Assembly (NCBI RefSeq): GCF_007004545.3
Contig: NZ_CP045503.2
Location: 1,830,501-1,894,500, forward strand
DNA from: Shewanella eurypsychrophilus
Lineage (GTDB): Bacteria; Pseudomonadota; Gammaproteobacteria; Enterobacterales; Shewanellaceae
Length of the DNA: 64,000 nt
Reading direction: 5' to 3'
This document shows positions 51,708 through 60,813 of this stretch, piece after piece. Below the pieces are notes generated by a model, which saw only the letters and a program-made list of their open reading frames with translations, was not told where the DNA came from and made no database searches. Numbering within the stretch: the stretch's first letter is position 1; every line of letters begins with the position of its first letter. The position numbers were made by a program, and so were the translations under genes.

Positions 51708-51727
51708 TAGCCTTCGAATGAAGGCTA
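51708..51727. repeat. REP-like hairpin with GAAT loop, copy 3
   Basis: tagccttc-gaat-gaaggcta, perfect 8-bp stem, 11 bp after the dehydrogenase stop; followed by gttacattttct as in copy 1. Confidence 0.75.
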
Positions 51728-51775
51728 GTTACATTTTCTCTTGCTTCATTTGGCTGGTTTTATATTTGGAAATGG

Positions 51776-52087
51776 GCTTGAAGGTCGACCCTTCATGGTT
51801 ATCTATCGCCTGTCCGGCGAGGAATGTGCACTCTTTACTTTGAGAAGTCTCTGCGAGACGCTGCAAGCACTTCTGACCGCCATGGTCTTAAGCGTTCCAG
51901 ACGCTTTAAAGACATTTCCCATATCCCTATGGGTCAGGGAGAGAATGCCAAATTTTGTATGGAACAAAATTGGCCCTGTGGGCTCTGCGGCAGCCTCTGA
52001 TGTGAATGGATTCACAAATGCCGTGGTGACTGGATGTCATAGAACGGCCATGTTTTGGAAGCTCGCAGCCGTATCTACACTTGGTGA
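51776..52087. repeat. Hairpin-dense intergenic mosaic
   Basis: Successive inverted repeats: gaagg/cccttc (51779-51793), aagcgt-tccag-acgctt (51890-51906), and ccaaattttgt/acaaaattgg (51948-51974). The segment ccctgtgggctctgc (51981-51995) recurs inverted near 55297. A 139-codon frame here has no protein resemblance. Confidence 0.55.
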
Positions 52088-52357
52088 TTTACAAGAATAT
52101 TTGACCTTATTCGCTTCGACCCCTTTGTTCATAGAATGGATTACTCAATCTCAGCAATAAGAACCAACACCTTTGTTCAAAGTAGAAATGTCTAAATTTT
52201 ATGGGTGTCCACTTATCCTAGTTGCATAAATATCATATTTTTATATTTATAATTCAAAATAAATCATTACCTTACAGGCCATTGAAAGCTCCTAATGTTA
52301 GGTTCGGTATGCGGCGAAATAGTCTTCAATTTATACTGGGTGGCTTGATAAATCTTT
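52088..52357. repeat. 270-bp direct repeat, copy 1
   Basis: About 94-95 percent identical by eye to 53852-54119 (about 14 differences). Begins tttacaagaatatttgacc and ends gggtggcttgataaatcttt. It lies just upstream of the MTHFR-like gene. Confidence 0.9.
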
Positions 52358-52424
52358 ATTCAGCCTTAACAATAGCCTCTATTTAAGTCACAATGAACCT
52401 AGTATCCATCTAGACGGCTAAAAT

Positions 52425-53399
52425 ATGAAGAAGTCATTAAAGCAGCGCTCATCCGATCATCACCGTGGGATCTATTTTATTGGTACGACCCCACCTAAAA
52501 TCGATACAGATTTTGAATCAGTCAGTACTATCGCAGATAAGCTATTGGCTCGCCTTGATGAGATTAGTTTTGATGGTTTGATCATTTACGATATTCAGGA
52601 CGAAACCAGTCGCATTGACACGCCAAGGCCTTTTCCGTTTAAAGCCACCCATGACTCTGGCACCTACGCGCAACTGCTCAATCAAAAGTCTGGTAAGCCT
52701 GTTATCGCCTATAAGAGCGTTGCCGGTCTTGATGAACAGGGCTTTAATGAGTGGTTATCACGTGCTTGGTATCAAAACAGTGTAAGAGATTTAGTATTAG
52801 TGGGCTCGCCATCGACTCAGGTTGCAAGTTCATTGCCTCTCAATGACGCTTATCGTCTGTTAGCTGCACACTCTCAAGAGTTCTACCTAGGTGGAGTAGC
52901 AATTGCTGAACGCCATTTAACGAAAAAGAATGAACATATTCGCCTGTTAGGTAAGTCGACCCATGGCTGTGAGTACTACATCACACAGGCAGTGTATAAC
53001 GCCCAAGCAACTATCGATATGTTAACCAGCTACGCTCAGGAATGTGAGCTAAATAATATCAAGCCAAATCGGATAATTTTGACATTCTCACCTTGCGGTA
53101 GTGTTAAAACCTTAGAATTTATCAATTGGCTAGGTGTCTCTGTTCCTGAAGCTACCAGCGAACGTATTTTGTCGGCTGACGATCCTCTGTATGAGTCAAT
53201 TAAGGTCAATCACAGTAACCTTCAGAAAATTTTGGCCGCAGTTATCCCCCTGAATATTCCATTAGGGCTCAATATTGAAAGCTTAACTAACCGTAAAACA
53301 GAAATTGATGCGTCTATTTTGATGTACAAACTGCTTAAGGCCACCATGGACCAAGCCTTAGCTCAAAATCAAATTGATCAATTTGTGCAAAACAAATAA
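52425..53399 (+). CDS. Methylenetetrahydrofolate reductase-like protein
   Basis: 324 residues. The layout suits the FAD-binding TIM barrel of the MetF family: GIYFIGTTPPKIDTDFESVSTIADKLLARL start, an internal DLVLVGSPS segment, YITQAVYNAQATIDMLTSYAQEC (compare FITQ-FD in MetF), and PLGLNIESLTNRKTEID near the end. Several MetF signature residues are altered, so I do not call it metF. Such paralogues may serve other one-carbon or aromatic demethylation pathways. Enclosed by the 270-bp direct repeat, so possibly acquired. Confidence 0.7.
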   Translation: MKKSLKQRSSDHHRGIYFIGTTPPKIDTDFESVSTIADKLLARLDEISFDGLIIYDIQDETSRIDTPRPFPFKATHDSGTYAQLLNQKSGKPVIAYKSVAGLDEQGFNEWLSRAWYQNSVRDLVLVGSPSTQVASSLPLNDAYRLLAAHSQEFYLGGVAIAERHLTKKNEHIRLLGKSTHGCEYYITQAVYNAQATIDMLTSYAQECELNNIKPNRIILTFSPCGSVKTLEFINWLGVSVPEATSERILSADDPLYESIKVNHSNLQKILAAVIPLNIPLGLNIESLTNRKTEIDASILMYKLLKATMDQALAQNQIDQFVQNK

Positions 53400-53503
53400 C
53401 CCCCCTTAGCGGTTATAAAATTGCTCATATCCATATACAGCGCCTGCCACAAGTAACTTGATATCAATGAAGCATTGGTATCAAGTTAAACTATCAAAAC
53501 GTA
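53400..53503. other. Intergenic, no feature
   Basis: Nothing recognisable between the MTHFR-like stop and the dispersed repeat; the 53622-53851 stretch likewise, except a ccgtcttttgt-type short repeat at 53824-53854. Confidence 0.5.
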
Positions 53504-53621
53504 ACATCACCACGAAGCGCTACGCTTTTCACGGAGAACACGGAGGTAAAGATAAAGAGCTACAAAGACTTTAGCCGTTGCCTTTCTCCGTGCCCTCTGT
53601 GTTCTCCGTGGTGAATCGCTT
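53504..53621. repeat. Dispersed inverted-repeat element, copy 2
   Basis: atcaccacgaagcg ... cacggagaacacggaggt on the left pairs imperfectly with ctccgtgccctctgtgttct and ccgtggtgaat on the right. Same family as 34785-34902. Confidence 0.78.
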
Positions 53622-53851
53622 TTGTTCAGTTTTAAAATATTTGTTGAGTTAGGGCGAGTGCTCTAGCTCACTAATGTTTAAGCACGACTTAGAGTGATCG
53701 CACTAAGCAGTTTCAGCCCCAAAGTGTGTTTCGCAGTTATAAGGTAAATAGGGCGAGTACAGCTTTGACTATAGAAAAGTTAGTCTGAAAAGGCCACGTT
53801 CAACCTAGAAGTTATGCCTGTCCCGTCTTTTCGTCTTTTCCGTCTTTTGTC

Positions 53852-54119
53852 TTTACAAGAATATTTGACCTTATTCGCTTCGACTCCTTTGTTCATAGAA
53901 TGGATTACTCGATCTCAGCAATAATCACCAACACCTTTGTTCAAAGTAGAAATGTCTAAACTTTATGGGTGTCTACTTATCCTAGTTGCATAAATATCAT
54001 ATTTTGATATTTATTTTTCAAAAAATCATTACCTTACAGGCCATTGAATGCTCCTAATGTTAGGTTCGCTATGCGGCGAAATAGCCTTCAATTTATACTG
54101 GGTGGCTTGATAAATCTTT
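53852..54119. repeat. 270-bp direct repeat, copy 2
   Basis: See 52088-52357. This copy runs up to 54 bp before a transposase remnant. Confidence 0.9.
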
Positions 54120-54173
54120 GATATTACCATTCATGTAGTAGAAACGTCAGATGCGCATTTTTAGCGGGAGTAT

Positions 54174-54251
54174 ATGAGTAACCATTTACATCTGGTGTTG
54201 AGGATTGATATTGACTCGGCCAACAACTGGAGTGATAGAGAGGTTGTGTAA
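54174..54251 (+). pseudogene. RAYT transposase remnant
   Basis: 25 codons: MSNHLHLVLRIDIDSANNWS then DREVV and a stop. They match residues 68-92 of the intact RAYT at 38763 (MSNHLHLVLRVDIFEANSWT), including the HUH motif. Nothing else of the gene remains on either side. Confidence 0.85.
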
Positions 54252-54334
54252 GGTAGCGAATCTAAATGGATAACGGTGCTTGTCACAACGAAGGGGCACC
54301 GTTAAATGGAGCTGGGATTGCTAAACAAGCCCCG

Positions 54335-54832
54335 TTACTTACCCCATGGATTGTTAGGATCTTGGGATGGTTGGGACCTATTCCCACCGGAGCGGGTGTT
54401 CTGCGCATAGGAATCTTGGGCTCTTGGCTTATCTTTGCTAAACCTTGCCCGGTCCTTGTTCTGCTTCATCGCCTCGTAACCGGCGCTCGACTTGGCGCGC
54501 ATCTCTTCGATAAGCTCAATAGTCAAAGCTTGGGGCTTACGCGGCACTATGCCATTAGCAAAGCCACGTTCTCTGGGCTTGAGCTCAAAATGCGCCGTAT
54601 CGCCTTTAGGCATGCGTTTGAAGCGATACAGATAAAAGTTCTCTACTCGCTCCCTGGCCCACTCAATATTCTTTAGAAACTTAAGGCATGCCAACATATT
54701 AGGGTTTGTCTTGAAACACGCCAGACGCAGCGAGGCATACAGTATCTCCCAATCGTAAAAATCCACGAGCTCGGTGAGCATAGTCTCTAACTTTAAGCCG
54801 TGTAATGGGCTGTTCTCTTGCTGTTCAATCAT
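54335..54832 (-). CDS. VF530-family DNA-binding protein with C-terminal extension
   Basis: 165 residues from the ATG at 54832; a longer frame to 54907 is unsupported. The N-terminal 70 residues are the VF530/DUF2132 domain: PLHGLKLETMLTELVDFYDW then CFKTNPNMLACLKFLKNIEWARERVENFYL. VF530 proteins are usually about 75-90 residues and may bind DNA through the SAP-like fold. The second half here is a polar, Lys/Arg/Asn-rich tail (RSGGNRSQPSQDPNNPWG), probably disordered. Role unknown. Confidence 0.82.
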   Translation of the reverse strand: MIEQQENSPLHGLKLETMLTELVDFYDWEILYASLRLACFKTNPNMLACLKFLKNIEWARERVENFYLYRFKRMPKGDTAHFELKPRERGFANGIVPRKPQALTIELIEEMRAKSSAGYEAMKQNKDRARFSKDKPRAQDSYAQNTRSGGNRSQPSQDPNNPWGK

Positions 54833-54975
54833 GGGGAATATCCAACTAACGCTATTTAAGTGTCTATAAAATGTGAGTATCAGGCTCAGCCTGTACGATG
54901 GAGCCATAATACCAAAAAATGCCTCGACTCACCTCCCCCTATTCCTATAGAAACTAATATGGACAGGCATAGTTG

Positions 54976-55161
54976 ATGGCTCTGTCGATAAAAGAGTGGT
55001 ACCACATGATCAGCAACGCCACGATCGCCGATGTGTTATTAGATCGCTTAATCCACAACTACCACCGAATAGAGCTGGGTGGTGAATCGATGAGAAAACG
55101 GATAAAGGGGTCAGAGCGAATTAGGGCTTTCGGAAAAATTAAGATACTTTTTCTCATCTGA
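54976..55161 (+). pseudogene. IS21-family IstB C-terminal remnant
   Basis: IKEWYHMISNATIADVLLDR, then LIHNYHRIELGGESMRKR matches the C-terminus of IstB ATPases (W-x4-IGDPTxADAxxDRxxHNAHRIELKGESMRK). The rest of istB, and istA, are absent; after residue about 42 the frame runs into unrelated sequence. Confidence 0.75.
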
Positions 55162-55480
55162 ACCACGAGTATTAGAGTAAAAAATCTAACCCATTTCTGT
55201 CCAACACCTAACGACTACAATCATTTTGTAGCCTGTGATCACCAACTCGAAGAGATAAACATTCAGGTGTGAACGCGGCTGTGACCTTCCGTGACAGGGA
55301 TGTCACGGCAGAGCCCACAGGGATTGTGCTTGCGGCGTGTCACAGAAGTGTTCGCACATTCGGCGAGCCGCAGGCTATAGATTAGACTGAAGTTACGATA
55401 TTGAAGAATCTATTCAGGTATCACTACCGTTAAATGGACCTTGGTCAAAGATATTTGAAACTTGTTATCTGACAAGTAAG
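55162..55480. other. Intergenic hairpin region downstream of avtA
   Basis: Contains ccgtgac-agggat-gtcacgg (55290-55309), then cagagcccacaggga (55310-55324), the inverse of a segment near 51981. The rest is unremarkable. No clear avtA terminator. Confidence 0.5.
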
Positions 55481-56743
55481 TTAGTCTTGGGTGTAAGCCT
55501 TATTTACTTCTTCTGCTATGATTGCAATCCCATCGCGCATCTTGGCTTCATCTTGCACGTAGTTCATTCGCAGGCACTGATGGGCGTGGTCCCACTTTTC
55601 CATCGATTCGTCATCTTGTCCGAAGAAGAAATACTCGCCTGGTACTATCAATACACCGCGCGCCTTCAATCTAGCATAAAGCTCCATGGTGGTGATGGGG
55701 AGTTCATCAAACCAGAGCCAGAGGAACATGGCGCCTTCGGGTTTATGGATCTTGAATCGGCTATCGCTGATGGATTGCTGCAACAAAGACAGGGCAAACT
55801 CTGATTTTTGTTTATAAAAAGGTTTAATTACCGATTCGCTCAAGCGTAGCAGGTCGCCTGACTCAATCATGTGCTTGGCAATTGCAGGGCCAAAACCACC
55901 TGGGGCTAGGCTGATAATGCCATTAAGATTGGTCAGTGCCTTCGTTACCTCCTCATTGGCAATCACGATGCCGCAGCGTACGCCGGGTAAGCCGAGTTTG
56001 GATAAGCTCATACATAGTATGGTGTTGCTGTTCCAAAAGGGTGTCACCTCTTCGAAGATGATATTGGGGAAAGGCGTGCCATAAGCATTATCTATGATAA
56101 GGGGAATGCCCTTATCACGTGCGAGTTGATCTAATTTAGCGACTTCGTCATCGGTGAGTACATTACCTGTGGGGTTCGTTGGTCGTGACACACATATCGC
56201 TGCTACCGAGTCATCCACTTTTAGCTGCTCAAAATCAACATGATACTTAAATAGGCGATTTTCTAGCATCTCGATTTCGGGGCGGTAAGAGACAAAAATG
56301 TCATCATCAAGGCCGGCATCGTTGTAGCCGATATATTCGGGGGCGAGAGGTAGGAGGATTTTTTTGTGGCTGCCATCAACTTGCTTGCCTGCAAGCAGAT
56401 TAAATAGGTAGAAGAAGGCGCTTTGGCTACCATTGGTCAGGCTGATATTTTTCTCGCTTATGTCCCAACCATAAGTGTCTCGTAACAAGTCAGCCAAGGC
56501 TTTTAAGAAGGTGTCTTTACCTTGCGGCCCATCATAATTACCTAATGCAGCTACCAGCTCTCCGTTTACCAGCATCTCGCTTGCTGCTTGGTGAAAGTAA
56601 TCCTGCATCGCCGGGATCGTGGCAGGGTTACCACCACCGAGCATAATGGCGCCTGGTGTACGCAGCCCTTCATTGAGATCATTCATCAATTGATTAATGC
56701 CGGAGTTGCGATTAAATTTTTCACCAAACTTTGAATACTGCAT
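55481..56743 (-). CDS. avtA: Valine-pyruvate aminotransferase
   Basis: 420 residues, fold-type-I PLP aminotransferase. The order of motifs matches AvtA: FGEKFNRNSGINQLMNDLNE, LGGGNPATIP, NGSQSAFFYLFNLL, SRPTNPTGNVLTDDE, DNAYGTPFPNI and SLSKLGLPGVRCG, in which the lysine binds PLP. It interconverts valine plus pyruvate and 2-oxoisovalerate plus alanine. The gene is alone on the minus strand. Its upstream region includes one copy of the 111-bp repeat. Confidence 0.93.
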   Translation of the reverse strand: MQYSKFGEKFNRNSGINQLMNDLNEGLRTPGAIMLGGGNPATIPAMQDYFHQAASEMLVNGELVAALGNYDGPQGKDTFLKALADLLRDTYGWDISEKNISLTNGSQSAFFYLFNLLAGKQVDGSHKKILLPLAPEYIGYNDAGLDDDIFVSYRPEIEMLENRLFKYHVDFEQLKVDDSVAAICVSRPTNPTGNVLTDDEVAKLDQLARDKGIPLIIDNAYGTPFPNIIFEEVTPFWNSNTILCMSLSKLGLPGVRCGIVIANEEVTKALTNLNGIISLAPGGFGPAIAKHMIESGDLLRLSESVIKPFYKQKSEFALSLLQQSISDSRFKIHKPEGAMFLWLWFDELPITTMELYARLKARGVLIVPGEYFFFGQDDESMEKWDHAHQCLRMNYVQDEAKMRDGIAIIAEEVNKAYTQD

Positions 56744-56775
56744 GACACCTACACTTGAAAAAATCGAAATAGCTT

Positions 56776-56886
56776 AGAGTGCCTGTAGTAACAATATTCA
56801 GCGAAAAACGCACCCATTATTTGAATTTTTAGTGACTAATTTGGAATACATCATGTTTTGTTAGCGAAATCGCAATTTATTTGTTC
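56776..56886. repeat. 111-bp repeat, copy A (avtA upstream region)
   Basis: Shares agagtgcctgtagtaacaat and attcagc-aaaaacgca with copy B (59698-59808), then drifts to about 75 percent identity overall. Confidence 0.8.
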
Positions 56887-56949
56887 ACTTGTCTCGTTTA
56901 GGCTTATGGGAATAGGGGGAGATATGCGTTGCTGTCGTCTCTGTATTTT

Positions 56950-58344
56950 TTAGTTTAAAAATTCGACTTGTACAATTAAGCCTGGTTGATTATCCAGTAA
57001 CTCTATTTTGCCGTTATGCAGTTGTATAATGGCTTTTACTAAGGTCAAGCCTAAGCCAAAACCTGCTACACCACGGCTTTTTTCTATGCGATATAAGCGC
57101 TGAAAAACTTTGTCCTTTTCGATATCACAAATACCAGGTCCATTATCGCTGACAGTAAAACCACGGGGTGTTAAGTGAACGCTGATTTGTGCATTATTTC
57201 CGGCGTACTTACTGGCATTTTCTAGCAGATTATATATGGCTCGGAACAATAGCGTTGCGTCACCTTGAATAGAGAAGGGCTCAGTGCTTTCTATACTGAC
57301 AACTTGCTGTTTCTCTTCTGCAAGCGGCTCGACTAAATCCACGGCATCGATAATGACTTGCTGTAAATCAACCGTTTTAAAGTGTTGGCTGTTGCTCTCT
57401 TTCTGTTGCTGAAGCCTAGTTAACTCAAGCATTGCACTAAAGGTAAATAAAATCTCATCAAGCTTATCTAGCATAGATTCTAGCTGCTCACTGGGGTGAT
57501 TCAGTTGCTGTTTAGTTAATATCTCCGATTCAATTTGCTGCCTTAAGTGGCTCAGTGGCGTACGTAAATCATGAGCAATCGCATCAGTAATTCCGGAAAT
57601 TGTTTCAAAGGAGTGCTGCAATTGATTGAGCATGGTATTGATATGTAAGGCCATATGATCATATTCATCATTATGGTCTGATACTGCTACACGCGCGCTC
57701 AATTGGCCTGACTCAACCCGTAATGCGACTTGGTTAAAGCTGTTAATGCGTTTTAACACCCGCATTGAGAAAACCAAGCCCGTTATGATGCCGAGCAATA
57801 CGGCCAGTAATAATGCAACGGCTGAAGCACTGATAAATTGCGCTTTTAGTTCATATAATGATTCATCGTCGACAGCAACAATGAGGGTTCCAGAGGCCAT
57901 AGGCTGAGCACAACCTGAAACCAGTCTGATCTCATCAAATTGGTCTAACCAAATCGGGAAACGCGATAAGCTCGGGCATTGTGTTAAGCCCGCAGGGATT
58001 TCGCTAAGTCGACCAAAAAGCTTTTGATCTATTTGATAACTCAGAATGTATTGGCGTGAACTTTGAGCCTGCAGCTTAAATTGTTCGAGAAACTGCTCAG
58101 TCGTTAACTGCTCAGCAAGCATGTTTTGCTGAGCAATAATATTAGCCATTTGCAGGCCTTGTTGGCGGTTCATTTGACCAATGCTTAATTGATACAAGAC
58201 GATTAGTAAGATGGTCACTACCGATAATAATAAGCCAGTATACAAACGGGTTAAACGCCATACCGAGTGGGCGGTTTTAACCCTGCTCCACCATTCTGTA
58301 ACCGACGCCACGTACTGTTTCGAGTAAAGGGGTGAGACCATCAA
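56950..58344 (-). CDS. Sensor histidine kinase (OmpR-type partner)
   Basis: 464 residues as drawn. Two membrane helices (about 38-58 and 172-195) enclose a periplasmic sensor of about 110 residues; a HAMP follows (about 195-248). The H box is AIAHDLRTPLSHLRQQ, the N box is NLLENASKYA, and the G boxes are VSDNGPGI and GFGLGLTLVKAI. The ATG at 58344 overlaps the regulator gene by 68 bp; a GTG at 58311 is an alternative and neither has a strong ribosome site. It pairs with the regulator just upstream. The stimulus is unknown; a PepSY protein is encoded in the same cluster. Confidence 0.88.
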   Translation of the reverse strand: MMVSPLYSKQYVASVTEWWSRVKTAHSVWRLTRLYTGLLLSVVTILLIVLYQLSIGQMNRQQGLQMANIIAQQNMLAEQLTTEQFLEQFKLQAQSSRQYILSYQIDQKLFGRLSEIPAGLTQCPSLSRFPIWLDQFDEIRLVSGCAQPMASGTLIVAVDDESLYELKAQFISASAVALLLAVLLGIITGLVFSMRVLKRINSFNQVALRVESGQLSARVAVSDHNDEYDHMALHINTMLNQLQHSFETISGITDAIAHDLRTPLSHLRQQIESEILTKQQLNHPSEQLESMLDKLDEILFTFSAMLELTRLQQQKESNSQHFKTVDLQQVIIDAVDLVEPLAEEKQQVVSIESTEPFSIQGDATLLFRAIYNLLENASKYAGNNAQISVHLTPRGFTVSDNGPGICDIEKDKVFQRLYRIEKSRGVAGFGLGLTLVKAIIQLHNGKIELLDNQPGLIVQVEFLN

Positions 58345-58960
58345 ATTCTACCTTTTTACGCAATCTTGCCATATGAACATCAATAACATTCGTTTGTGGA
58401 TCAAATTGATAGTCCCAAACGGCTTCAAACAGTAATGAGCGAGATACGACTCGTCCGTTATGCTCCATCAAATAACGTAACAGCTTAAATTCTTTTGGCT
58501 GCAGGGTTATTTCAGTTGAGCCTCTAAACACCTTATGAGAAAGCAGATCCATTTTAAGATCGGCAACATGCAAAACACTGGTTAGCTTTTCGCTGTGTGT
58601 GCCTTTGCGCTGAATGAGTATCTCAATACGTACGAGCAATTCAGAAAGTGCAAAAGGTTTAATGAGATAATCATCACCGCCTTCACGCAAGCCTTTTACG
58701 CGTTCAGAAACGCTATCTAAAGCACTTAAAATCAGTACTGGTGTTTGTTTACCTGCATTTCTTAACGTCGATAGTACCGTTAAGCCATCTAATTTAGGTA
58801 GCATCCGGTCAAGCACAATTAATTGGTAGTCGCCCTCAAGGGCTAAGAATAAACCATCTTGACCATTATCAGCTAGATCAATCTCATAGCCCTGTTCTTG
58901 AAGGGCTTTTTGTAAGTATTGACGAGTCGTCTGGTTATCTTCAATAACAAGAATCCGCAA
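58277..58960 (-). CDS. OmpR-family response regulator
   Basis: 227 residues. The receiver domain has D51 (LIVLDRMLPKLDG) as phosphoacceptor, with E7-D8 and K in LIKPF. The C-terminal winged helix (about 130-225) has LTLQPKEFKLLRYLMEH-type and NVIDVHMARLRKKV segments. It resembles QseB/PhoP regulators. 48 bp after the PepSY gene and overlapping the kinase gene. Confidence 0.92.
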   Translation of the reverse strand: MRILVIEDNQTTRQYLQKALQEQGYEIDLADNGQDGLFLALEGDYQLIVLDRMLPKLDGLTVLSTLRNAGKQTPVLILSALDSVSERVKGLREGGDDYLIKPFALSELLVRIEILIQRKGTHSEKLTSVLHVADLKMDLLSHKVFRGSTEITLQPKEFKLLRYLMEHNGRVVSRSLLFEAVWDYQFDPQTNVIDVHMARLRKKVEFDGLTPLLETVRGVGYRMVEQG

Positions 58961-59008
58961 TTTTCTTCCCCTAGGGGGAGTGCAACTCCCCCATAAATGT
59001 TGGCTGAA

Positions 59009-59548
59009 CTAGCGCTTCATCACTGGAATGACTTTGCCAGTGGTTACATCCACAATGACACGTGTAAGGCCTTGCTCACCCATGAGTTTAAACTTGTAGA
59101 ATGTAATACCTTTTTTGTTCTCTAATTCAAATTCAAAAACGTCAGCACTGTATTTTAGCTGTAATTGGGCTATGGTCGCGCCTAAGTTAAATTTTGATGC
59201 TTGTAACTCTTTCAATGCTAACAGGTCATCATCATCTAATCGCCTTAAGCTATCTTTGGTTTTATGTTTTAACACCGCGCCATCAGCAAGGCTTAATTCT
59301 ATGTCATGTTTTTGCTTTTTTTCCAGATTGATCGCTTCAATATCATAGGTTGCTTGATTATCATGATCATCAATTTCAAATTCGACAATGTGCTTAGCGT
59401 AATCTGTACTGACTTTTTCAATCGCCTGCTCTAAGGTGAAATTAGCGCGTTGTATTGCGAGTGCGGACAGTGCGTCGTCTTCACGATCCGCAAATGCTGA
59501 TAGTGAGGTGAAGGCCAGCGCGACACAGATTAATTTAGACCATTTCAT
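59009..59548 (-). CDS. Periplasmic PepSY-domain protein
   Basis: 179 residues: signal peptide (to SAFA, residue about 20), then two PepSY-like repeats, about 35-95 (TLEQAIEKVSTDYAKHIVEFEID) and about 115-178 (LGATIAQLQLKYSADVFEFELE ... GLTRVIVDVTTGKVIPV). PepSY domains may inhibit proteases or bind metals or ligands; such proteins often sit with a two-component pair, as here. First gene of the cluster, so it is likely a periplasmic input or a regulon member. Confidence 0.85.
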   Translation of the reverse strand: MKWSKLICVALAFTSLSAFADREDDALSALAIQRANFTLEQAIEKVSTDYAKHIVEFEIDDHDNQATYDIEAINLEKKQKHDIELSLADGAVLKHKTKDSLRRLDDDDLLALKELQASKFNLGATIAQLQLKYSADVFEFELENKKGITFYKFKLMGEQGLTRVIVDVTTGKVIPVMKR

Positions 59549-59928
59549 TTTGTTATCCTAGTGGGTTGTTGCTTGAGAACTGAATTGTACGTGTTGTCCC
59601 TTGCACCAACGTGGATGAATCATTACAAAAAGTTAATCCTCTAACTAGGTATTAACGGCGTCATTAAATACCTGAGCCACTTCAAGATGCTCGTTTCAGA
59701 GTGCCTGTAGTAACAATATTCAGCTAAAAACGCATCTATTATTTCATTTTAAGTGACGTATTTAGATTTCATCAAGGTCTACTAGATAAATCGCAAATTA
59801 TTTGTTCGCGTGAGCAGCTGTTCAAATTAGACAACAGAGAGGTGAGGGGCCTTAGAATGAGATCTGATTGTTTATTTGGGATTCATCTGGCTATTTTATT
59901 CATGTGATAGCCCTAGTATGTTGTCGCG
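59549..59928. other. Intergenic region before the PepSY cluster
   Basis: 380 bp. It holds the cluster promoter and repeat copy B; no terminator for the upstream esterase gene is obvious. Confidence 0.5.
59698..59808. repeat. 111-bp repeat, copy B
   Basis: See 56776-56886. The same orientation as copy A; the pair flanks the kinase/regulator/PepSY cluster. Confidence 0.8.
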
Positions 59929-60813
59929 TTAAGTCACACCTAAGCCCTTTATTTGCTGTGCTATTAATTGTTTTATCTGCTGCCATTGTGCTTCTTGCCA
60001 TTGACCGTCATGGGGCAGCATTGAAAAATGATCGGCTTCTTCGATGATTATCTGCTCAACGTTTCCCTTTGCTTTACTACAAAAGTGCAGAGCTTGTGAT
60101 ACTTCGACACAAGCGTCTTTCCTGCCATGCACCACGGTTAAATTCATGTAAGTATTATTTAAAAAACAGGGATCACAAGCTCGATAACGCTCAGGATGAG
60201 TTTGTGGACTTCCGCCCATCAGTCGTTGTATTTGAGCCGGCTGATCGACATCTTGCAATGCATGCAGGTTTAAAATGCCAGCAATAGAGATGATTCTTTG
60301 TATTGGTAGAGGGCTTTCAGAATAGAGCTCACTATCAGAATTAATGCTAGCTCTTGATGCAGCCCATGTGGCCAAGTGACCTCCTGCAGAATGTCCTATC
60401 AATAAAATACGATTCAGATCTAACCCTTCTATATCTTTGATAGTACGAAGGTGATCAATACCATCGGCAATATCCTTGAAGGGGGCCGGCCATGGGGCTT
60501 TAATATTTTCTCCCTCAGCATTCATACGTCGATACTCTATATTCCATATCGCAACTTCAAACGTTTGTAAGTAATCAACAATTGAAGAGGTCGCATAAGA
60601 ATCAAGGTTATGATTATCTTTCCAATAACCACCATGAATGACAATAACTACAGGTGTGTTATTTGCACATTTTGCGTTGTAAAGTTGTGCAAATTGTTGA
60701 CTATAATGGCCATAGAAAATATTTTGTTTAAGGGCGTTTCTCATAAATATAATCGGCATCGATTCGAGAATAATAAGTGGAAGGTATAACAGGTACACCA
60801 TCAATTCAATCAT
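59929..60813 (-). CDS. Alpha/beta-hydrolase esterase (BD-FAE-like), near nanR
   Basis: 294 residues as drawn. The oxyanion motif is VIHGGYWKDN and the nucleophile elbow is LIGHSAGGHLATWAA. The acid is probably D in VVHGRKDACVEV and the His is in EADHFSML. This is an esterase-lipase fold of the kynurenine-formamidase/BD-FAE kind. The first 18 codons overlap a NanR-type site, so the real start may be the ATG at 60759 or 60744, which still leaves the whole fold. By context it could deacetylate sialic acids, an inference only. Confidence 0.8.
   Translation of the reverse strand: MIELMVYLLYLPLIILESMPIIFMRNALKQNIFYGHYSQQFAQLYNAKCANNTPVVIVIHGGYWKDNHNLDSYATSSIVDYLQTFEVAIWNIEYRRMNAEGENIKAPWPAPFKDIADGIDHLRTIKDIEGLDLNRILLIGHSAGGHLATWAASRASINSDSELYSESPLPIQRIISIAGILNLHALQDVDQPAQIQRLMGGSPQTHPERYRACDPCFLNNTYMNLTVVHGRKDACVEVSQALHFCSKAKGNVEQIIIEEADHFSMLPHDGQWQEAQWQQIKQLIAQQIKGLGVT
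60783..60798. promoter_or_regulatory. NanR-type operator at the esterase 5' end
   Basis: ggtataacaggtacac, identical over 16 bp to 61838-61853. It lies inside the first codons of the drawn esterase gene and 150 bp before nanR. Confidence 0.75.

Noticed and set aside
51741..52160. 139-codon open frame on the plus strand
   Set aside because: It runs through hairpins and the start of the 270-bp repeat and its product resembles nothing; the matching frame is not kept in the second repeat copy.
54266..54676. 136-codon frame opposite the VF530-like gene
   Set aside because: Antisense to a recognisable domain, without family resemblance.
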